Below are positions 52,726 to 62,217 of a stretch of 64,000 bases of DNA, in pieces. Each line of letters starts with the position of its first letter. The first letter of the stretch is position 1. This DNA is from Planotetraspora mira. GTDB taxonomy: Bacteria > Actinomycetota > Actinomycetes > Streptosporangiales > Streptosporangiaceae. The stretch spans positions 37,405-101,404 of the forward strand of contig NZ_BOOO01000047.1 in the NCBI RefSeq assembly GCF_016863275.1, read 5' to 3'. The position numbers were made by a program, and so were the translations under genes. The notes under the pieces are model-generated. The model had not been told where the DNA came from. It did not search any database and saw only the letters and a list, made by a program, of their open reading frames with translations.

Positions 52726-53871
52726 TTGATCGTGCCGTCTCCTCGGTCGGCTGGTCTGATCGCGGCCGTCATGGCGGTGGCCTCTGTCGTAGGGGTCTCG
52801 TCCGGCACGTCCCGCTTCGTCCCTGTGGCTTCAGAGACGGCCATCAGCGAAGCCGCCTCCACATCGGAGACAGGTTCCCAAGCGGCCGGCGAATCCGTCG
52901 AAGCGGCCAAGGAGCCCAGCTTGACGGCACTCCGCAAGCAGGCCCAAGAGGCCTACAAGGCGATCGGTGACGCGTCCAAGCAGCTGGACGCCAGGAAGAA
53001 GCAGTTCGACTCCTCGCAGAAGAAGCTGGCGTCCAAGCTGAGGCAGCTGGGGAAGGCCAACCAGGAGTTGGCGTCAATGCGCAAGCCGCTCTCGGATCTG
53101 GTCGAGTCCGTCTACCAGAACCCTTCCGCCACCGGGATCGGGCCGCTCTTCGCCCAGGGCGACGGCACCGCGACACTGCGCGCGATGAGCGACGTCGACC
53201 ACCTGGCCGTCGGACGCAACAAGATCCTCGACGATGCGGCGCGGCTGCTGAAGGACAAGGAGAAGCTCGCCGCCGAGGCTCAGGATCTTCGATCGGCCAA
53301 CCTCCTGGAAGAGGCCCAGCTCGACCACCAGGTCGACAGCTTGCGGGCGAAGTCATCCGATCTGGTGAAGTCGCTGACGCAGACGCTGACCAAGATGGGC
53401 GTCAAGGTGAACCAGGGCCATCGTGGAGCGGGCGCCTGCGACCCCACTCGGATCTCCACCGCGGCGCAGTACCCCAACGGCCTGCTCCCCAAGAGCAGCC
53501 TCTGCCCCCTGCCCCAGGCGGGAAGGGAACTGCGGGCCGACGCGGCGATCGCCTTCGCCGACCTCAACCTGTCCTACCAGAAGCAGTTCGGCAGGCAGAT
53601 GTGCGTGACCGACAGCTACCGCAGTCTCGCCTCGCAACAGGCTGTCTACTATTCGCGCCCCGGGTTCGCCGCCGTTCCCGGCCGGAGCAACCACGGTCTG
53701 GGCCTGGCCGTCGACCTCTGCGGCGGTGTGCAGAACTCCGGGTCGGCCCAGTTCAACTGGCTGGAGGCCAACAGCAAGCGCTTCGGGTTCATCCACCCGT
53801 CGTGGGCCTACAGCAACCCCTTCGAGCCGTGGCACTGGGAGTACGACCCCAAGCTCGGTGCCCGCGTCTGA
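52726..53871 (+). CDS. VanY-type D-alanyl-D-alanine carboxypeptidase with coiled coil
   Basis: 381 residues. An N-terminal signal peptide (AGLIAAVMAVASVVGVSSG) is followed by a long coiled coil (about 65-215: KQAQEAYKAIGDASKQLDAR, QKKLASKLRQLGKANQELAS). The C-terminal M15B peptidase domain contains TDSYRSLASQQAVYY, GRSNHGLGLAVDLCGG (zinc His and Asp) and PWHWEY (catalytic Glu and zinc His). It trims D-Ala from peptidoglycan stems outside the cell. The coiled coil resembles peptidoglycan-hydrolase regulators. Family sure, partner unknown. Confidence 0.85.
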   Translation: MIVPSPRSAGLIAAVMAVASVVGVSSGTSRFVPVASETAISEAASTSETGSQAAGESVEAAKEPSLTALRKQAQEAYKAIGDASKQLDARKKQFDSSQKKLASKLRQLGKANQELASMRKPLSDLVESVYQNPSATGIGPLFAQGDGTATLRAMSDVDHLAVGRNKILDDAARLLKDKEKLAAEAQDLRSANLLEEAQLDHQVDSLRAKSSDLVKSLTQTLTKMGVKVNQGHRGAGACDPTRISTAAQYPNGLLPKSSLCPLPQAGRELRADAAIAFADLNLSYQKQFGRQMCVTDSYRSLASQQAVYYSRPGFAAVPGRSNHGLGLAVDLCGGVQNSGSAQFNWLEANSKRFGFIHPSWAYSNPFEPWHWEYDPKLGARV

Positions 53872-53938
53872 TCACAGAGATCGCCCCGCCAAGAACAGAG
53901 ATCGCCCCGTGAAGAACCCCCGTGGAGGACACGGCCTT

Positions 53939-54541
53939 TCATCGTGGATGGATGGTGACGGAGAGCCGGGCTTGGGCCTGTGCTTGGGCGAGCTGAGCCG
54001 CCTCTGACGGGCTCGTCGCCAGCACGAGCAGCGCGCCGGACTCCGACCCCTCCGTCGTCTCCTCCACCGGACGGGCCAGCACCCTCACCTCGTGCGCTAC
54101 GGCGAGCGCCTGCTGGGCGTCCCCTTCGAAGGCGGCCAGCACGTCGATCACGTCGCCGGGGGAGAGCAACCTCGCCGCGTCGGGGTCGGCGATCCGCACG
54201 GGAGTGGCCATCATCCCCGGCTCCCGCGCCGCGAGCAGGCCCTGGCCGAGCAGCCGGGCGTCCGTGAGCGGCTCGCCCCGGCGCACCGGCCCCGCGACCA
54301 CCCGTCCCGTCACCGCCGACCCCGCCGGGAACGCGCCGTCGGGCACGGCGTCCGGCGGGAGCCGTACGGTCATGACGTCGGTGGCGGCCAGGCGGCCGCC
54401 ACTCAGATCGCGAGCCGCGGCGAGGACCGGCACGCCCTGAGGCTGCCGGACGGCCATCAGCACGCACGCCATCGCGAGGCCTGCCAGTAGCGCGGCGATC
54501 AAACGGCGGCGTCGTGCGAGGACGCGCCTCATCGCGGGCAT
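53939..54541 (-). CDS. SAF-domain protein, CpaB/RcpC-like
   Basis: 200 residues. One membrane helix (LIAALLAGLAMACVLMAV), then the SAF beta-clip (VPVLAAARDLSGGRLAATDV) and the RcpC/CpaB-type second half (LLSPGDVIDVLAAFEG, LLVLATSPSEAAQLAQAQAQ). CpaB acts in assembly of Flp-type pili. No other pilus genes are in view. It lies downstream of the MTA phosphorylase gene on the same strand. Confidence 0.8.
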   Translation of the reverse strand: MPAMRRVLARRRRLIAALLAGLAMACVLMAVRQPQGVPVLAAARDLSGGRLAATDVMTVRLPPDAVPDGAFPAGSAVTGRVVAGPVRRGEPLTDARLLGQGLLAAREPGMMATPVRIADPDAARLLSPGDVIDVLAAFEGDAQQALAVAHEVRVLARPVEETTEGSESGALLVLATSPSEAAQLAQAQAQARLSVTIHPR

Positions 54542-54671
54542 CGTGGCCCTCCGATCCTCGAGATCACATGCATGGCTGCCCGCCGTGGGTCGGGCTCAGT
54601 GCGCCGCCGATCCATGCCGACCCGCCGAAGGCCGCATATGGGCCCCCGGTCCGGAAGGCACGCGCGGCGGG

Positions 54672-55478
54672 CTACGGAAGGTCGAAGGGGAGCTTGAGGC
54701 CGTCCAGGGCGTCTCCGCACGAGCAGGGACGGTCGAGGGGAAGGCCCTCGACGGCCTCGCTGACCAGCGTGCGCATCCGCTCGACGTTGGCGGCGAAGAA
54801 GGCGAGCACCTCCTCGTGCGTGACCCCCTCACCGGCCTCGACACCGGCGTCGTGGTCGGTCACCAGGCACAGGGACGTGTAGCAGAGGGCCAACTCGCGA
54901 GCGAGCACCGCCTCGGGGTGGCCGGTCATGCCGATGATCGACCAGCCGGCGTCGGAGAACCACCTCGATTCCGCCCGGGTGGAGAACCGAGGGCCCTCGA
55001 TCACGACGAGCGTGCCTCCGTCGACGGTGTTCCACTCCGTCTCCTGCGCCTTCGCCACGGCGACGGCCCGGCCTGAGGGGCAGTAGGGGTCCGCGAACGA
55101 CACGTGGACGGCGCCGCCGGCGTCGTAGTAGGTCTGCACACGGCTGGTCGTACGGTCCACAAGCTGGTCGGGAACGACCAGGGCGCCCGGCCCGATCTCG
55201 GGGCGCAGGGATCCGACGGCACTCGGGGCGAGCACCTGTCGGACGCCAAGAGAGCGCAGGGCCCACAGATTTGCCCGGTAAGGGATGCGATGAGGGGGAA
55301 AGACGTGCTCTCGCCCGTGGCGAGGGATGAAGGCCACGGAACGGTCCCCGATCCGGCCCAACGTCACGGTGTCACTCGGCGGGCCATACGGCGTCGCCAC
55401 GCTGATCTCTTCGGCGTCATCGAGCAGGGAGTAGAGACCCGAGCCGCCGATGACCCCGATCTCCGCGCGATTCGTCAT
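54672..55478 (-). CDS. mtnP: S-methyl-5'-thioadenosine phosphorylase
   Basis: 268 residues. Phosphate-binding VIGGSGLYSLL at the N-terminus, RHGREHVFPPHRIPYRANLW, APSAVGSLRPEIGPG, EGPRFSTRAESRWF and IGMTGHPEAVLARE are the family blocks. It splits methylthioadenosine with phosphate into adenine and methylthioribose-1-phosphate, a step in methionine salvage. A related purine nucleoside phosphorylase specificity cannot be excluded. Confidence 0.88.
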   Translation of the reverse strand: MTNRAEIGVIGGSGLYSLLDDAEEISVATPYGPPSDTVTLGRIGDRSVAFIPRHGREHVFPPHRIPYRANLWALRSLGVRQVLAPSAVGSLRPEIGPGALVVPDQLVDRTTSRVQTYYDAGGAVHVSFADPYCPSGRAVAVAKAQETEWNTVDGGTLVVIEGPRFSTRAESRWFSDAGWSIIGMTGHPEAVLARELALCYTSLCLVTDHDAGVEAGEGVTHEEVLAFFAANVERMRTLVSEAVEGLPLDRPCSCGDALDGLKLPFDLP

Positions 55479-55535
55479 GCGGCCGACCTTAACGAATCCG
55501 TATCGGCTGCGATTGCAGGCTGTGGATAACCCGTG

Positions 55536-55559
55536 CGGGCCCGGTCGATGCCGGGCCCG
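55536..55559 (-). terminator. Hairpin after the FmdB gene
   Basis: CGGGCCCGG (55536-55544) pairs with CCGGGCCCG (55551-55559) across a 6-nt loop, immediately after the minus-strand FmdB stop. Confidence 0.65.
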
Positions 55560-55562
55560 TCG

Positions 55563-55910
55563 TCACGCGGCGGAGGTGGTGGAAGAGCTCGTCGTCGACG
55601 TGGTGGACGAGGAGCTCCCGGAGGCGGCCGCGGGCTCCTTCTTGGCCGTGTCGCTCGACGTCTTGCTCGCGTCGGCCGCCGGCTTCTTGGAGTCGCTCGT
55701 GGAGGTCGACGCGGGCGCGGTGGACGAGCTCGACGACCGGCTGTCGGTGCGGTAGAAGCCCGAACCCTTGAACACGATGCCGACCGGGGAGAAGACCTTG
55801 CGCAGCTTGCCCTGGCACTGCGGGCACTCCGTGAGCGGGTCGTCGGTGAACTTCTGGACGGCCTCCAGCTGCTCACCGCAGACGGTACAGGCGTACTGGT
55901 AGGTGGGCAC
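55563..55910 (-). CDS. FmdB family zinc-ribbon regulatory protein
   Basis: 115 residues from GTG 55910, with GGAGGA upstream. The N-terminal FmdB ribbon has YACTVCGEQLEAVQKF and CPQCQGKLRKVFSPVGIVFK. The C-terminal ~60 residues are a Ser/Thr/Ala low-complexity tail. Commonly found near 5-formyl-THF cyclo-ligase and MTA phosphorylase in actinomycetes; the precise role is unknown. Confidence 0.88.
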   Translation of the reverse strand: MPTYQYACTVCGEQLEAVQKFTDDPLTECPQCQGKLRKVFSPVGIVFKGSGFYRTDSRSSSSSTAPASTSTSDSKKPAADASKTSSDTAKKEPAAASGSSSSTTSTTSSSTTSAA

Positions 55911-56137
55911 GCGCTCCTCCTGAAACTGGCACTCGACCCGTTCGACTGCTAATGGTAAGCAGTCAACGAGCTGAAACGCCACTCAAGCCCGGTTTATTGC
56001 GCCGCCGCATCAAGCCGCGCACACCGCACCGTACCGTCCCACAGCACTCCACCGCCCCACAGTGCCCCTCGAAACCGATCAGCACGCCCATGCTCCGTGG
56101 CCGATCCACGATCGATCAACAGGCCGGCCGAGTACGG

Positions 56138-57643
56138 CTAACCGCCGCGTTCGCCGTACCAGCCGGCCAGCTTGCCGCGCCGGCTGACCGCGCGCAGGCG
56201 GCGCTCCACGGCTTCCCGCTGGGGAGCGGTCGTGACGACCAGAAGCTGGTCCTCCACCCGCAGTCTTGTCGTGTCCGACGGCACGAACGACCGGTCGCCC
56301 CGCACGACCATCGTCACGAGCGTGTTCGCGGGGAGGCGGAGCTCGAAGATCTCCACGCCGTGCATCTTCGATCCCGGCGGGATGCGGACCTGGAGCAGGT
56401 CGGCGTTGAGCTCCTCGAGGGGCGCGGCCTCCACGTCGAGATCGCGGGCCTCGCCCTCCGCCGACAGATCGAGGATGCGCGCGAGATAGGGCAATGTCGG
56501 GCCCTGGAGCACCGTGAACACGACGACGATGATGAAGACGTCGTTGAACAGCCCCTTGGCGTCGGGCATCCCGGCGGCCCAGGGGATCGTGGCCAGCACG
56601 ATGGGCACCGCGCCGCGGAGCCCGGCCCACGACAGGAACACCTGCTCGCGCCACGAGACGCTGCCGATCCCCACCAACCGGGCGAGTGCGGCACACACCA
56701 CGACGGACACCGGCCGGGCGATCAGCACGAGCACCAGCCCCGAGACGATGGCCGGGATGACCACGCCGGGAAGCTCCGACGGGCTGGCGAGGATGCCCAG
56801 CATGACGAACAGCCCGATCTGCGAGAGCCAGGCCGCCCCCTCGGCGAAGCCCCTGGTCGCCGCCCGGTGAGGCAGCCGGGAGTTGCCGAGGATCAGCGTC
56901 GCGATGTAGACGGCGAGGAATCCGCTGCCGTGCAGCAGCGTCGCGCCGCTGTAGGCCACGAACGCCAGGGCGAGCACCGCGATGGGGTACAGGCCCGAGG
57001 CGGGCAGCGCCACCCGGCGCAGCGCGTAGGCCGCCGCGGGCGCGACCACGAGGCCCACCGCCGCTCCGACGACGAGCTCGTAGGCGGTCTCGATCAGTAC
57101 GGACGACACCGCCGGCATCGGCTGCGTGACCGTGCTCAGCATCATCACGACGATGACCGTGGGTGCGTCGTTGAAGCCCGACTCCGCCTCGAGGATGCCG
57201 GCCAGGCGCGGAGGCAGGGGCAGGCGCCGCAACACCGAGAACACCGCCGCCGCGTCGGTCGAGGCGAGGACCGCGCCGAGCAGCAGGGCGAACCGCCAGT
57301 CCATGCCCAGCAGCGCGTGCACGGCCACCGCGAGTGCGACGATGCTGACCGCGATGCCCGCCGTCGCGAGGACCAGAGCCAGGGGGACGGCGGTGCGGAC
57401 GTGGTTCCAGTTGGTGGTCAGGCCGCCCTCGGCGAGGATGACGGCGAGCGCGATGAGGCCGAGTTGCTGGGCGATCTCGGCGTTCTCGAAGTGGATGCCG
57501 CCCAGGCCCGACTCCCCGAGGAGAAGGCCGAGGCCGAGGTAGATCAGCAGGCTGGGAAGGCCGGTGCGATGGGCGATCCGGACGGACGCGATTGCCGCGA
57601 TGACGACGGTGGCGGACAGGAGAAGCCAGACGTTCAGACCCAC
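56138..57643 (-). CDS. Potassium/proton antiporter (CPA1, NhaP2/CvrA-like)
   Basis: 501 residues. About 12-13 membrane helices fill residues 1-385, with the CPA motif ASTDAAAVFSVLR and EAESGFNDAPTVIVVMML carrying the ion-binding Asp residues. A cytoplasmic RCK-C/TrkA-C domain (about 400-475: VEIFELRLPANTLVTMVVRG, LRVEDQLLVVTT) follows. It exchanges K+ (or Na+) for protons. The longest antisense frame in the window lies over this gene and is not real. Confidence 0.88.
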   Translation of the reverse strand: MGLNVWLLLSATVVIAAIASVRIAHRTGLPSLLIYLGLGLLLGESGLGGIHFENAEIAQQLGLIALAVILAEGGLTTNWNHVRTAVPLALVLATAGIAVSIVALAVAVHALLGMDWRFALLLGAVLASTDAAAVFSVLRRLPLPPRLAGILEAESGFNDAPTVIVVMMLSTVTQPMPAVSSVLIETAYELVVGAAVGLVVAPAAAYALRRVALPASGLYPIAVLALAFVAYSGATLLHGSGFLAVYIATLILGNSRLPHRAATRGFAEGAAWLSQIGLFVMLGILASPSELPGVVIPAIVSGLVLVLIARPVSVVVCAALARLVGIGSVSWREQVFLSWAGLRGAVPIVLATIPWAAGMPDAKGLFNDVFIIVVVFTVLQGPTLPYLARILDLSAEGEARDLDVEAAPLEELNADLLQVRIPPGSKMHGVEIFELRLPANTLVTMVVRGDRSFVPSDTTRLRVEDQLLVVTTAPQREAVERRLRAVSRRGKLAGWYGERGG

Positions 57644-57675
57644 CTGCCCCCCTTCCTCGCGCTACGCCAATCTTT

Positions 57676-58251
57676 TCACATTTGCACCAACTCAATGATT
57701 CCTGCGGGGAGGGCGGAGAACCGTACCCGCTGGTCGTGCGGCTCGGCGGGCACGCCGTCGACCAACTCGCCGTCATGGAGCAGCGCGACCGTCGGCACGT
57801 TCGGCCCCACGCGGGCGAGCGCCCGGTCGTAGAACCCGCGGCCCCTGCCGAGCCGTACTCCTGTCGACCTGTCCACCGCCAGCGCCGGGACCAGCACGAG
57901 GCCCGCGGTGCGGATGGTGTCCACGCCCCGGCGGGTGTCCACCGGCTCCATGATCCCGAGTGGTCCCGGCGCGAGGGAGTCCGGGCCGTCGTAGACCGCC
58001 CAGTCCAGGTCGCCGTCCGCGCGTTGTACCGGGAGGATCACGGTCGTGCCGTGCTTCCACAACGCGAAGATCAAACCGTGTGTCGACGGCTCGCTGCCGA
58101 ACGACCAGTAGCAGGCGACGAGTCCCGCCATCTGCACCCATGGCTGGTCGAGCAGCAGTTCGCGCACCGCGGCCGAGGACTTCTTGAGGGTCTCCTCGCT
58201 GAGTTCGGCCCGGCTGCGCAAGATCCGCTGACGCAGGTTCGCCTTGTCCAT
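57676..58251 (-). CDS. 5-formyltetrahydrofolate cyclo-ligase
   Basis: 191 residues. N-terminal KANLRQRILRSRAELSEE, then a substrate region and the ATP-binding LGRGRGFYDRALARV, ending VALLHDGELVDGVPAEPHDQ. It converts 5-formyl-THF to 5,10-methenyl-THF with ATP. It starts 24 bp from the divergent galU gene. Confidence 0.92.
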   Translation of the reverse strand: MDKANLRQRILRSRAELSEETLKKSSAAVRELLLDQPWVQMAGLVACYWSFGSEPSTHGLIFALWKHGTTVILPVQRADGDLDWAVYDGPDSLAPGPLGIMEPVDTRRGVDTIRTAGLVLVPALAVDRSTGVRLGRGRGFYDRALARVGPNVPTVALLHDGELVDGVPAEPHDQRVRFSALPAGIIELVQM

Positions 58252-58275
58252 AGCCTGCTCCGTTAATGTTCAACC

Positions 58276-59181
58276 ATGGCTGACTTCGATCCTGTGACCA
58301 AAGCTGTAATGCCGGCCGCGGGTCTCGGAACCAGGTTCCTCCCCGCGACGAAGGCCACCCCCAAGGAAATGCTCCCGATCGTCGATAAACCGGCCATTCA
58401 GTATGTCGTGGAGGAGGCCGTCTCCGCCGGACTGCTCGACGTCCTCATGGTGACCGGCCGCAACAAGCGCTCCATCGAGGATCATTTCGACGTGGCGTAC
58501 GAGCTCGAGGACGCCCTGCGCGCCAAGGGCGACGAGGAGCGGCTGTCGCAGGTCCAGGATCTCGTCGATCTCGCGACCATGCACTACGTACGGCAGGGCG
58601 AGCCGAAGGGACTCGGTCATGCCGTTCTGTGCGCCAAGCAGCACGTCGGCGACGAGCCGTTCGCCTGCCTGCTCGGCGACGACCTCATCGACCCGCGTGA
58701 CCCGCTGCTGAAGCGCATGATCGAGGTCCGCGCCACCTACGGCGGCAGCGTCATCGCCCTCATGGAGGTCCCGAACGAGCAGGTCTCGCTGTACGGCGCG
58801 GCCGCGATCGTCGCGACAGGGGAGGACGACGTGGTCCGCGTCACCGACCTGGTGGAGAAGCCGCCCGCGGACGAGGCGCCGTCCAACTGGGCGATCATCG
58901 GCCGTTACGTGATCGATCCCGCGGTGTTCGAGGTGCTGGAGAACACTCCGCCCGGGCGCGGCGGGGAGATCCAGCTGACCGACGCCCTGCGGACCCTGGC
59001 CTCCCGATCGCCCGACGAGGGCGGTCCCGTCCACGGAGTGCTGTTCCGCGGCCGCCGCTACGACACCGGGAACAAGCTCGACTATCTCCGCACCGTCGTC
59101 CAGTTCGCCGCCGCACGCGACGACCTGGCGCCCGACTTCCTGCCCTGGCTGCGAGAGTTCCTCGACCAGGCCGGATCCTAG
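58276..59181 (+). CDS. galU: UTP-glucose-1-phosphate uridylyltransferase
   Basis: 301 residues. The nucleotide-binding AVMPAAGLGTRFLPATKATP is at the N-terminus, with PIVDKPAIQYVVEEAVSAG, EPKGLGHAVLCAKQHVGDEP and the metal-binding Asp in LLGDDLIDP. It makes UDP-glucose for polysaccharides and glycolipids. It starts the block galU-moeA-moaC-mog, 4 bp before the next gene. Confidence 0.95.
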   Translation: MADFDPVTKAVMPAAGLGTRFLPATKATPKEMLPIVDKPAIQYVVEEAVSAGLLDVLMVTGRNKRSIEDHFDVAYELEDALRAKGDEERLSQVQDLVDLATMHYVRQGEPKGLGHAVLCAKQHVGDEPFACLLGDDLIDPRDPLLKRMIEVRATYGGSVIALMEVPNEQVSLYGAAAIVATGEDDVVRVTDLVEKPPADEAPSNWAIIGRYVIDPAVFEVLENTPPGRGGEIQLTDALRTLASRSPDEGGPVHGVLFRGRRYDTGNKLDYLRTVVQFAAARDDLAPDFLPWLREFLDQAGS

Positions 59182-59185
59182 AGTC

Positions 59186-60370
59186 ATGAAGCCCGTCGAC
59201 CGCCACCTCGCCGACATCCTCGCCACCGTCCAGCCTCTCGCGCCTCTCGAGGTCGAGTTGGAGCGGGCGCTCGGCTGCGTGCTGGCCGAGGACGTGTCCT
59301 CGCCCGTGCCGCTGCCGCCGTTCGACAACTCCGCCATGGACGGCTATGCCGTACGAGCCGAGGATGTGGCGGCCGCGCCGGTCTCGTTGCCGGTGATCGA
59401 GGACATCGCCGCCGGCGACGGCGAACTGCGGGCCATCGGGCCGGGACTGGTCACTCGCATCATGACCGGCGCGCCGCTCCCCGCGGGCGCGGACGCCGTG
59501 GTCCCGGTGGAGTGGACCGACGGCGGCACCACCAGGGTCACGATCCACAAGCCGGCGGGCCCGGGCCATGCGGTCCGGCGTGCCGGTGAGGACGTGAAGG
59601 GCGGAGACGTCGTGCTCCGCGAGGGCACCAGGATCGGCGCGGCCCAGCTGGGCATCCTCGCCGGTGTCGGCCGGCGGCGCGTGACGGTACGGCCCCGCCC
59701 GCGCGTCGTCGTGCTGTCCACCGGGGCGGAGCTGGCCGAGCCGGGCTCGCCGCTGGCCCCCGGGCAGATCTGGGAGTCCAACAGCTTCATGCTGGCGGCG
59801 GCCGTACGGGAGGCCGGGGGAGAGGGCTTCCGGGCCGGTGCCGTGACCGACGACCCGCAGGTGTTCCTCGACAGGCTGGACGCCCAGCTCGTGCGCGCCG
59901 ACGCGGTGATCACCAGCGGGGGCGTCTCTATGGGCGCCTACGAGCCCGTCAAGGAGGCCCTGTCGCCGCTGGGGACCGTCTCGTTCGAGAAGGTGGCGAT
60001 GCAGCCCGGCATGCCCCAAGGCTTCGGCGTGGTCGGACCGGACGAAGTGCCGATCTTCGCGTTGCCGGGGAACCCGGTCTCGTCGTTCGTGTCCTTCATC
60101 CTGTTCGTGCGGCCCGCGCTGCGCAGGATGCAGGGCCTGCCCGCGAACCTGCCGGAGACCGTGCGGGCGACCACGACCGCCGCTCTGCGCTCGCCGTCAG
60201 GCAGGCGGTCCTACCTGAGGGGCGTGCTGTCCGGCACGACGGTCGACACCGTCCGAGGTCAGGGATCCCATCAGCTCGCGGCGCTGGCCTCCGCGAACGC
60301 GCTCGTCGTGGTGCCGGAAGATGTTACGGAGCTCCCCGCGGGGGCCGAGGTGGAGGTGATCCCGCTGTGA
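59186..60370 (+). CDS. glp: Molybdopterin molybdotransferase / Glp (gephyrin-like protein)
   Basis: 394 residues with MoeA domains: N-terminal PFDNSAMDGYAVRAEDV, the MoCF domain VVVLSTGAEL...TSGGVSMGAYEPV, and GNPVSSFVSFILFVRPALRR before a C-terminal barrel. The classic role is molybdate insertion into molybdopterin. In Actinobacteria the copy beside galU, rimJ and a small membrane protein is Glp, which binds FtsZ and its membrane receptor GlpR. That neighbourhood is present here, so both roles are possible. It overlaps moaC by 4 bp. Confidence 0.88.
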   Translation: MKPVDRHLADILATVQPLAPLEVELERALGCVLAEDVSSPVPLPPFDNSAMDGYAVRAEDVAAAPVSLPVIEDIAAGDGELRAIGPGLVTRIMTGAPLPAGADAVVPVEWTDGGTTRVTIHKPAGPGHAVRRAGEDVKGGDVVLREGTRIGAAQLGILAGVGRRRVTVRPRPRVVVLSTGAELAEPGSPLAPGQIWESNSFMLAAAVREAGGEGFRAGAVTDDPQVFLDRLDAQLVRADAVITSGGVSMGAYEPVKEALSPLGTVSFEKVAMQPGMPQGFGVVGPDEVPIFALPGNPVSSFVSFILFVRPALRRMQGLPANLPETVRATTTAALRSPSGRRSYLRGVLSGTTVDTVRGQGSHQLAALASANALVVVPEDVTELPAGAEVEVIPL

Positions 60371-60837
60371 ACGGTCTGACCCACATCGACGAGTCCGGCG
60401 CCGCCCGCATGGTCGACGTCTCGGCCAAGGACGTCAGCGTCCGAACGGCCACCGCGACAGGGCGGGTCGCCCTCTCGCCCGAGGCCGTGGCCGCACTGCG
60501 CTCGGGGAACGTCCCGAAGGGGGATGCGCTCGGCGTGGCCAGGGTCGCGGGGATCATGGGCGCCAAGCGCACACCCGACCTGGTGCCGCTCTGCCACCCG
60601 ATCGCGCTGCACGGCGTAGAGGTCGAGTTGTCCGTCGTCGACTCCGGCGTGGAGATCACCGCCCGGGTCCGTACGGCCGACCGGACCGGTGTCGAGATGG
60701 AGGCGCTGACTTCCGTCACGGTCGCCGCGCTCGCCCTGGTCGACATGGTCAAGGCGGTCGATCCGGCGGCCGTCATCGGCGACGTGCGGGTCGAGGAGAA
60801 GACCGGCGGCAAGACCGGCGTCTGGACCCGGGACTGA
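60367..60837 (+). CDS. moaC: Cyclic pyranopterin monophosphate synthase (MoaC)
   Basis: 156 residues. LTHIDESGAARMVDVSAKDV, KGDALGVARVAGIMGAKRTP, DLVPLCHPIALHGVEV, and GVEMEALTSVTVAALALVDM with VEEKTGGKTG at the end are all MoaC hallmarks. It completes the first step of molybdenum cofactor synthesis with MoaA. Starts with GTG overlapping the upstream stop. Confidence 0.95.
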   Translation: MNGLTHIDESGAARMVDVSAKDVSVRTATATGRVALSPEAVAALRSGNVPKGDALGVARVAGIMGAKRTPDLVPLCHPIALHGVEVELSVVDSGVEITARVRTADRTGVEMEALTSVTVAALALVDMVKAVDPAAVIGDVRVEEKTGGKTGVWTRD

Positions 60838-60854
60838 CCGAACGTGGGAGGGGA

Positions 60855-61337
60855 ATGACTTTGCGCGCTTTGGTGATCACAGTCTCCAACAGGGTCTCCG
60901 CGGGGGTCTACCAGGACAGCTCGGGCGCTCTCCTGGCCGCTCTGCTCGCCGAGGCCGGATGTGAGCCCGTCGACGGGCCGCGTGTCGTCCCCGACGGCGA
61001 ACCCGTGGAATCGGCGCTCCGCACCGGTGTCGCCGAGGGATACGACGTGATCGTCTCGACGGGCGGCACCGGCGTGACCCCGCAGGACCTCACGCCCGAG
61101 TACACCCGCCGCGTCCTCGATCGGGAGATCCCGGGGATCGCCGAAGCCGTACGGCAGGCGAACCGGGAGAGGGTCCCGACCTCGATCCTGTCCCGGGGGC
61201 TCGCCGGGCAGGCGGGCTCGACGCTGATCGTCAATCTGCCCGGATCCACGGGTGGGGTCCGGGACGGCATGGCGATCCTCGGCCCGATTCTCGGTCACAT
61301 CGTCGACCAGATTCACGGCGGTGACCATGGGGCGTGA
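60855..61337 (+). CDS. Molybdopterin adenylyltransferase-type protein (MogA/MoaB)
   Basis: 160 residues, one MoCF domain: VITVSNRVSAGVYQDSSGAL, STGGTGVTPQDLTPE (substrate loop) and VNLPGSTGGVRDGMA. It adenylates molybdopterin before metal insertion. It is 17 bp after moaC in the same operon. Confidence 0.9.
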   Translation: MTLRALVITVSNRVSAGVYQDSSGALLAALLAEAGCEPVDGPRVVPDGEPVESALRTGVAEGYDVIVSTGGTGVTPQDLTPEYTRRVLDREIPGIAEAVRQANRERVPTSILSRGLAGQAGSTLIVNLPGSTGGVRDGMAILGPILGHIVDQIHGGDHGA

Positions 61338-61391
61338 GGGAGACTGAGCCTCGCGTGGCGCGTTGACCGTCCTCAGGTGGATGATTGACTA

Positions 61392-62036
61392 ATGGATCGA
61401 CTTCGCGGCTGGCCGGCCATCCTGGCGGAGGGGCCCATCGAGCTCCGGCCGCTGCGCATGCGTGACGTCAGAGACTGGCGGGAGACCCGGTTGCGCAATG
61501 CCGACTGGCTGCGCCCGTGGGAGCCGAGCAACCCCGAGACGCCCCTGTTCAGGACGGGGCTCGGGCCGTACGTCTCGATGGTCGGGACCCTTCGCCGTGA
61601 GGCTCGCCAGGGCCTCGCGCTGCCCTGGGTGGTCACCCACGAGGGCAAGTTCGCGGGGCAGCTCACCGTCGGCGCGGTCGTCTGGGGCTCCGCCCGCTCG
61701 GCTCAGGTGGGGTACTGGATCGACGGCGCCCTCGCCGGCCGGGGCATCATCCCCACCGCGCTGGCCATGGCCGTGGACCACTGTTTCTTCACCACAGGGT
61801 TGCATCGGCTGGAGGCAAACATTCGGCCAGAGAACCACGCCAGCCGCAGGGTGGTGGAGAAACTTGGCTTCCGGGAGGAGGGGGTCCGCAGGCGCCAGCT
61901 CCACATCGACGGTGCGTGGCGTGATCACATCTGTTACGCGCTGACGGTGGAGGACGTGCCACGAGGCCTTCTGGTCCAGTGGCGCCGGACGGTGGAGGGT
62001 TCCAACGCCCGGCGGAGCGAGCCCAGCCCGGGTTAG
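61392..62036 (+). CDS. GNAT acetyltransferase (RimJ/RimL-like)
   Basis: 214 residues. IELRPLRMRDVRDWRETRLR starts the GNAT fold; VGYWIDGALAGRGIIPTALA is the acetyl-CoA loop; HRLEANIRPENHASRRVVEK is the RimJ-type block. It probably N-acetylates a protein terminus, classically ribosomal S5. Its place between the Moco genes and the GlpR-like gene is conserved in Actinobacteria. Confidence 0.88.
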   Translation: MDRLRGWPAILAEGPIELRPLRMRDVRDWRETRLRNADWLRPWEPSNPETPLFRTGLGPYVSMVGTLRREARQGLALPWVVTHEGKFAGQLTVGAVVWGSARSAQVGYWIDGALAGRGIIPTALAMAVDHCFFTTGLHRLEANIRPENHASRRVVEKLGFREEGVRRRQLHIDGAWRDHICYALTVEDVPRGLLVQWRRTVEGSNARRSEPSPG

Positions 62037-62217
62037 CTCAAACGATCTCCGGGAAGGTGCGCTCGGGATCGAATTACATGAACAGCTTTGACGATCTCGC
62101 GACACACCGGACCGAATGCTCGTCAATCAGTGACACACCGTCTTACGGTGCGTGACGTGAGCACATCTCCGACGACTCGAGTCCCCGGATGTGTTCGCCA
62201 TGCCTGGAGGTGGCCGG

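Noticed and set aside
55952..57832. 626-codon plus-strand open frame
   Set aside because: It lies antisense to the antiporter gene, is extremely rich in His, Arg, Asp and Gly, and has no domain. It is a shadow of high-GC codon use.
58895..60019. 374-codon minus-strand frame over galU and glp
   Set aside because: Low-complexity His/Arg/Gly composition opposite two well-supported genes.
60324..61328. 334-codon minus-strand frame over moaC and mog
   Set aside because: Antisense to conserved Moco genes; no recognisable motif.
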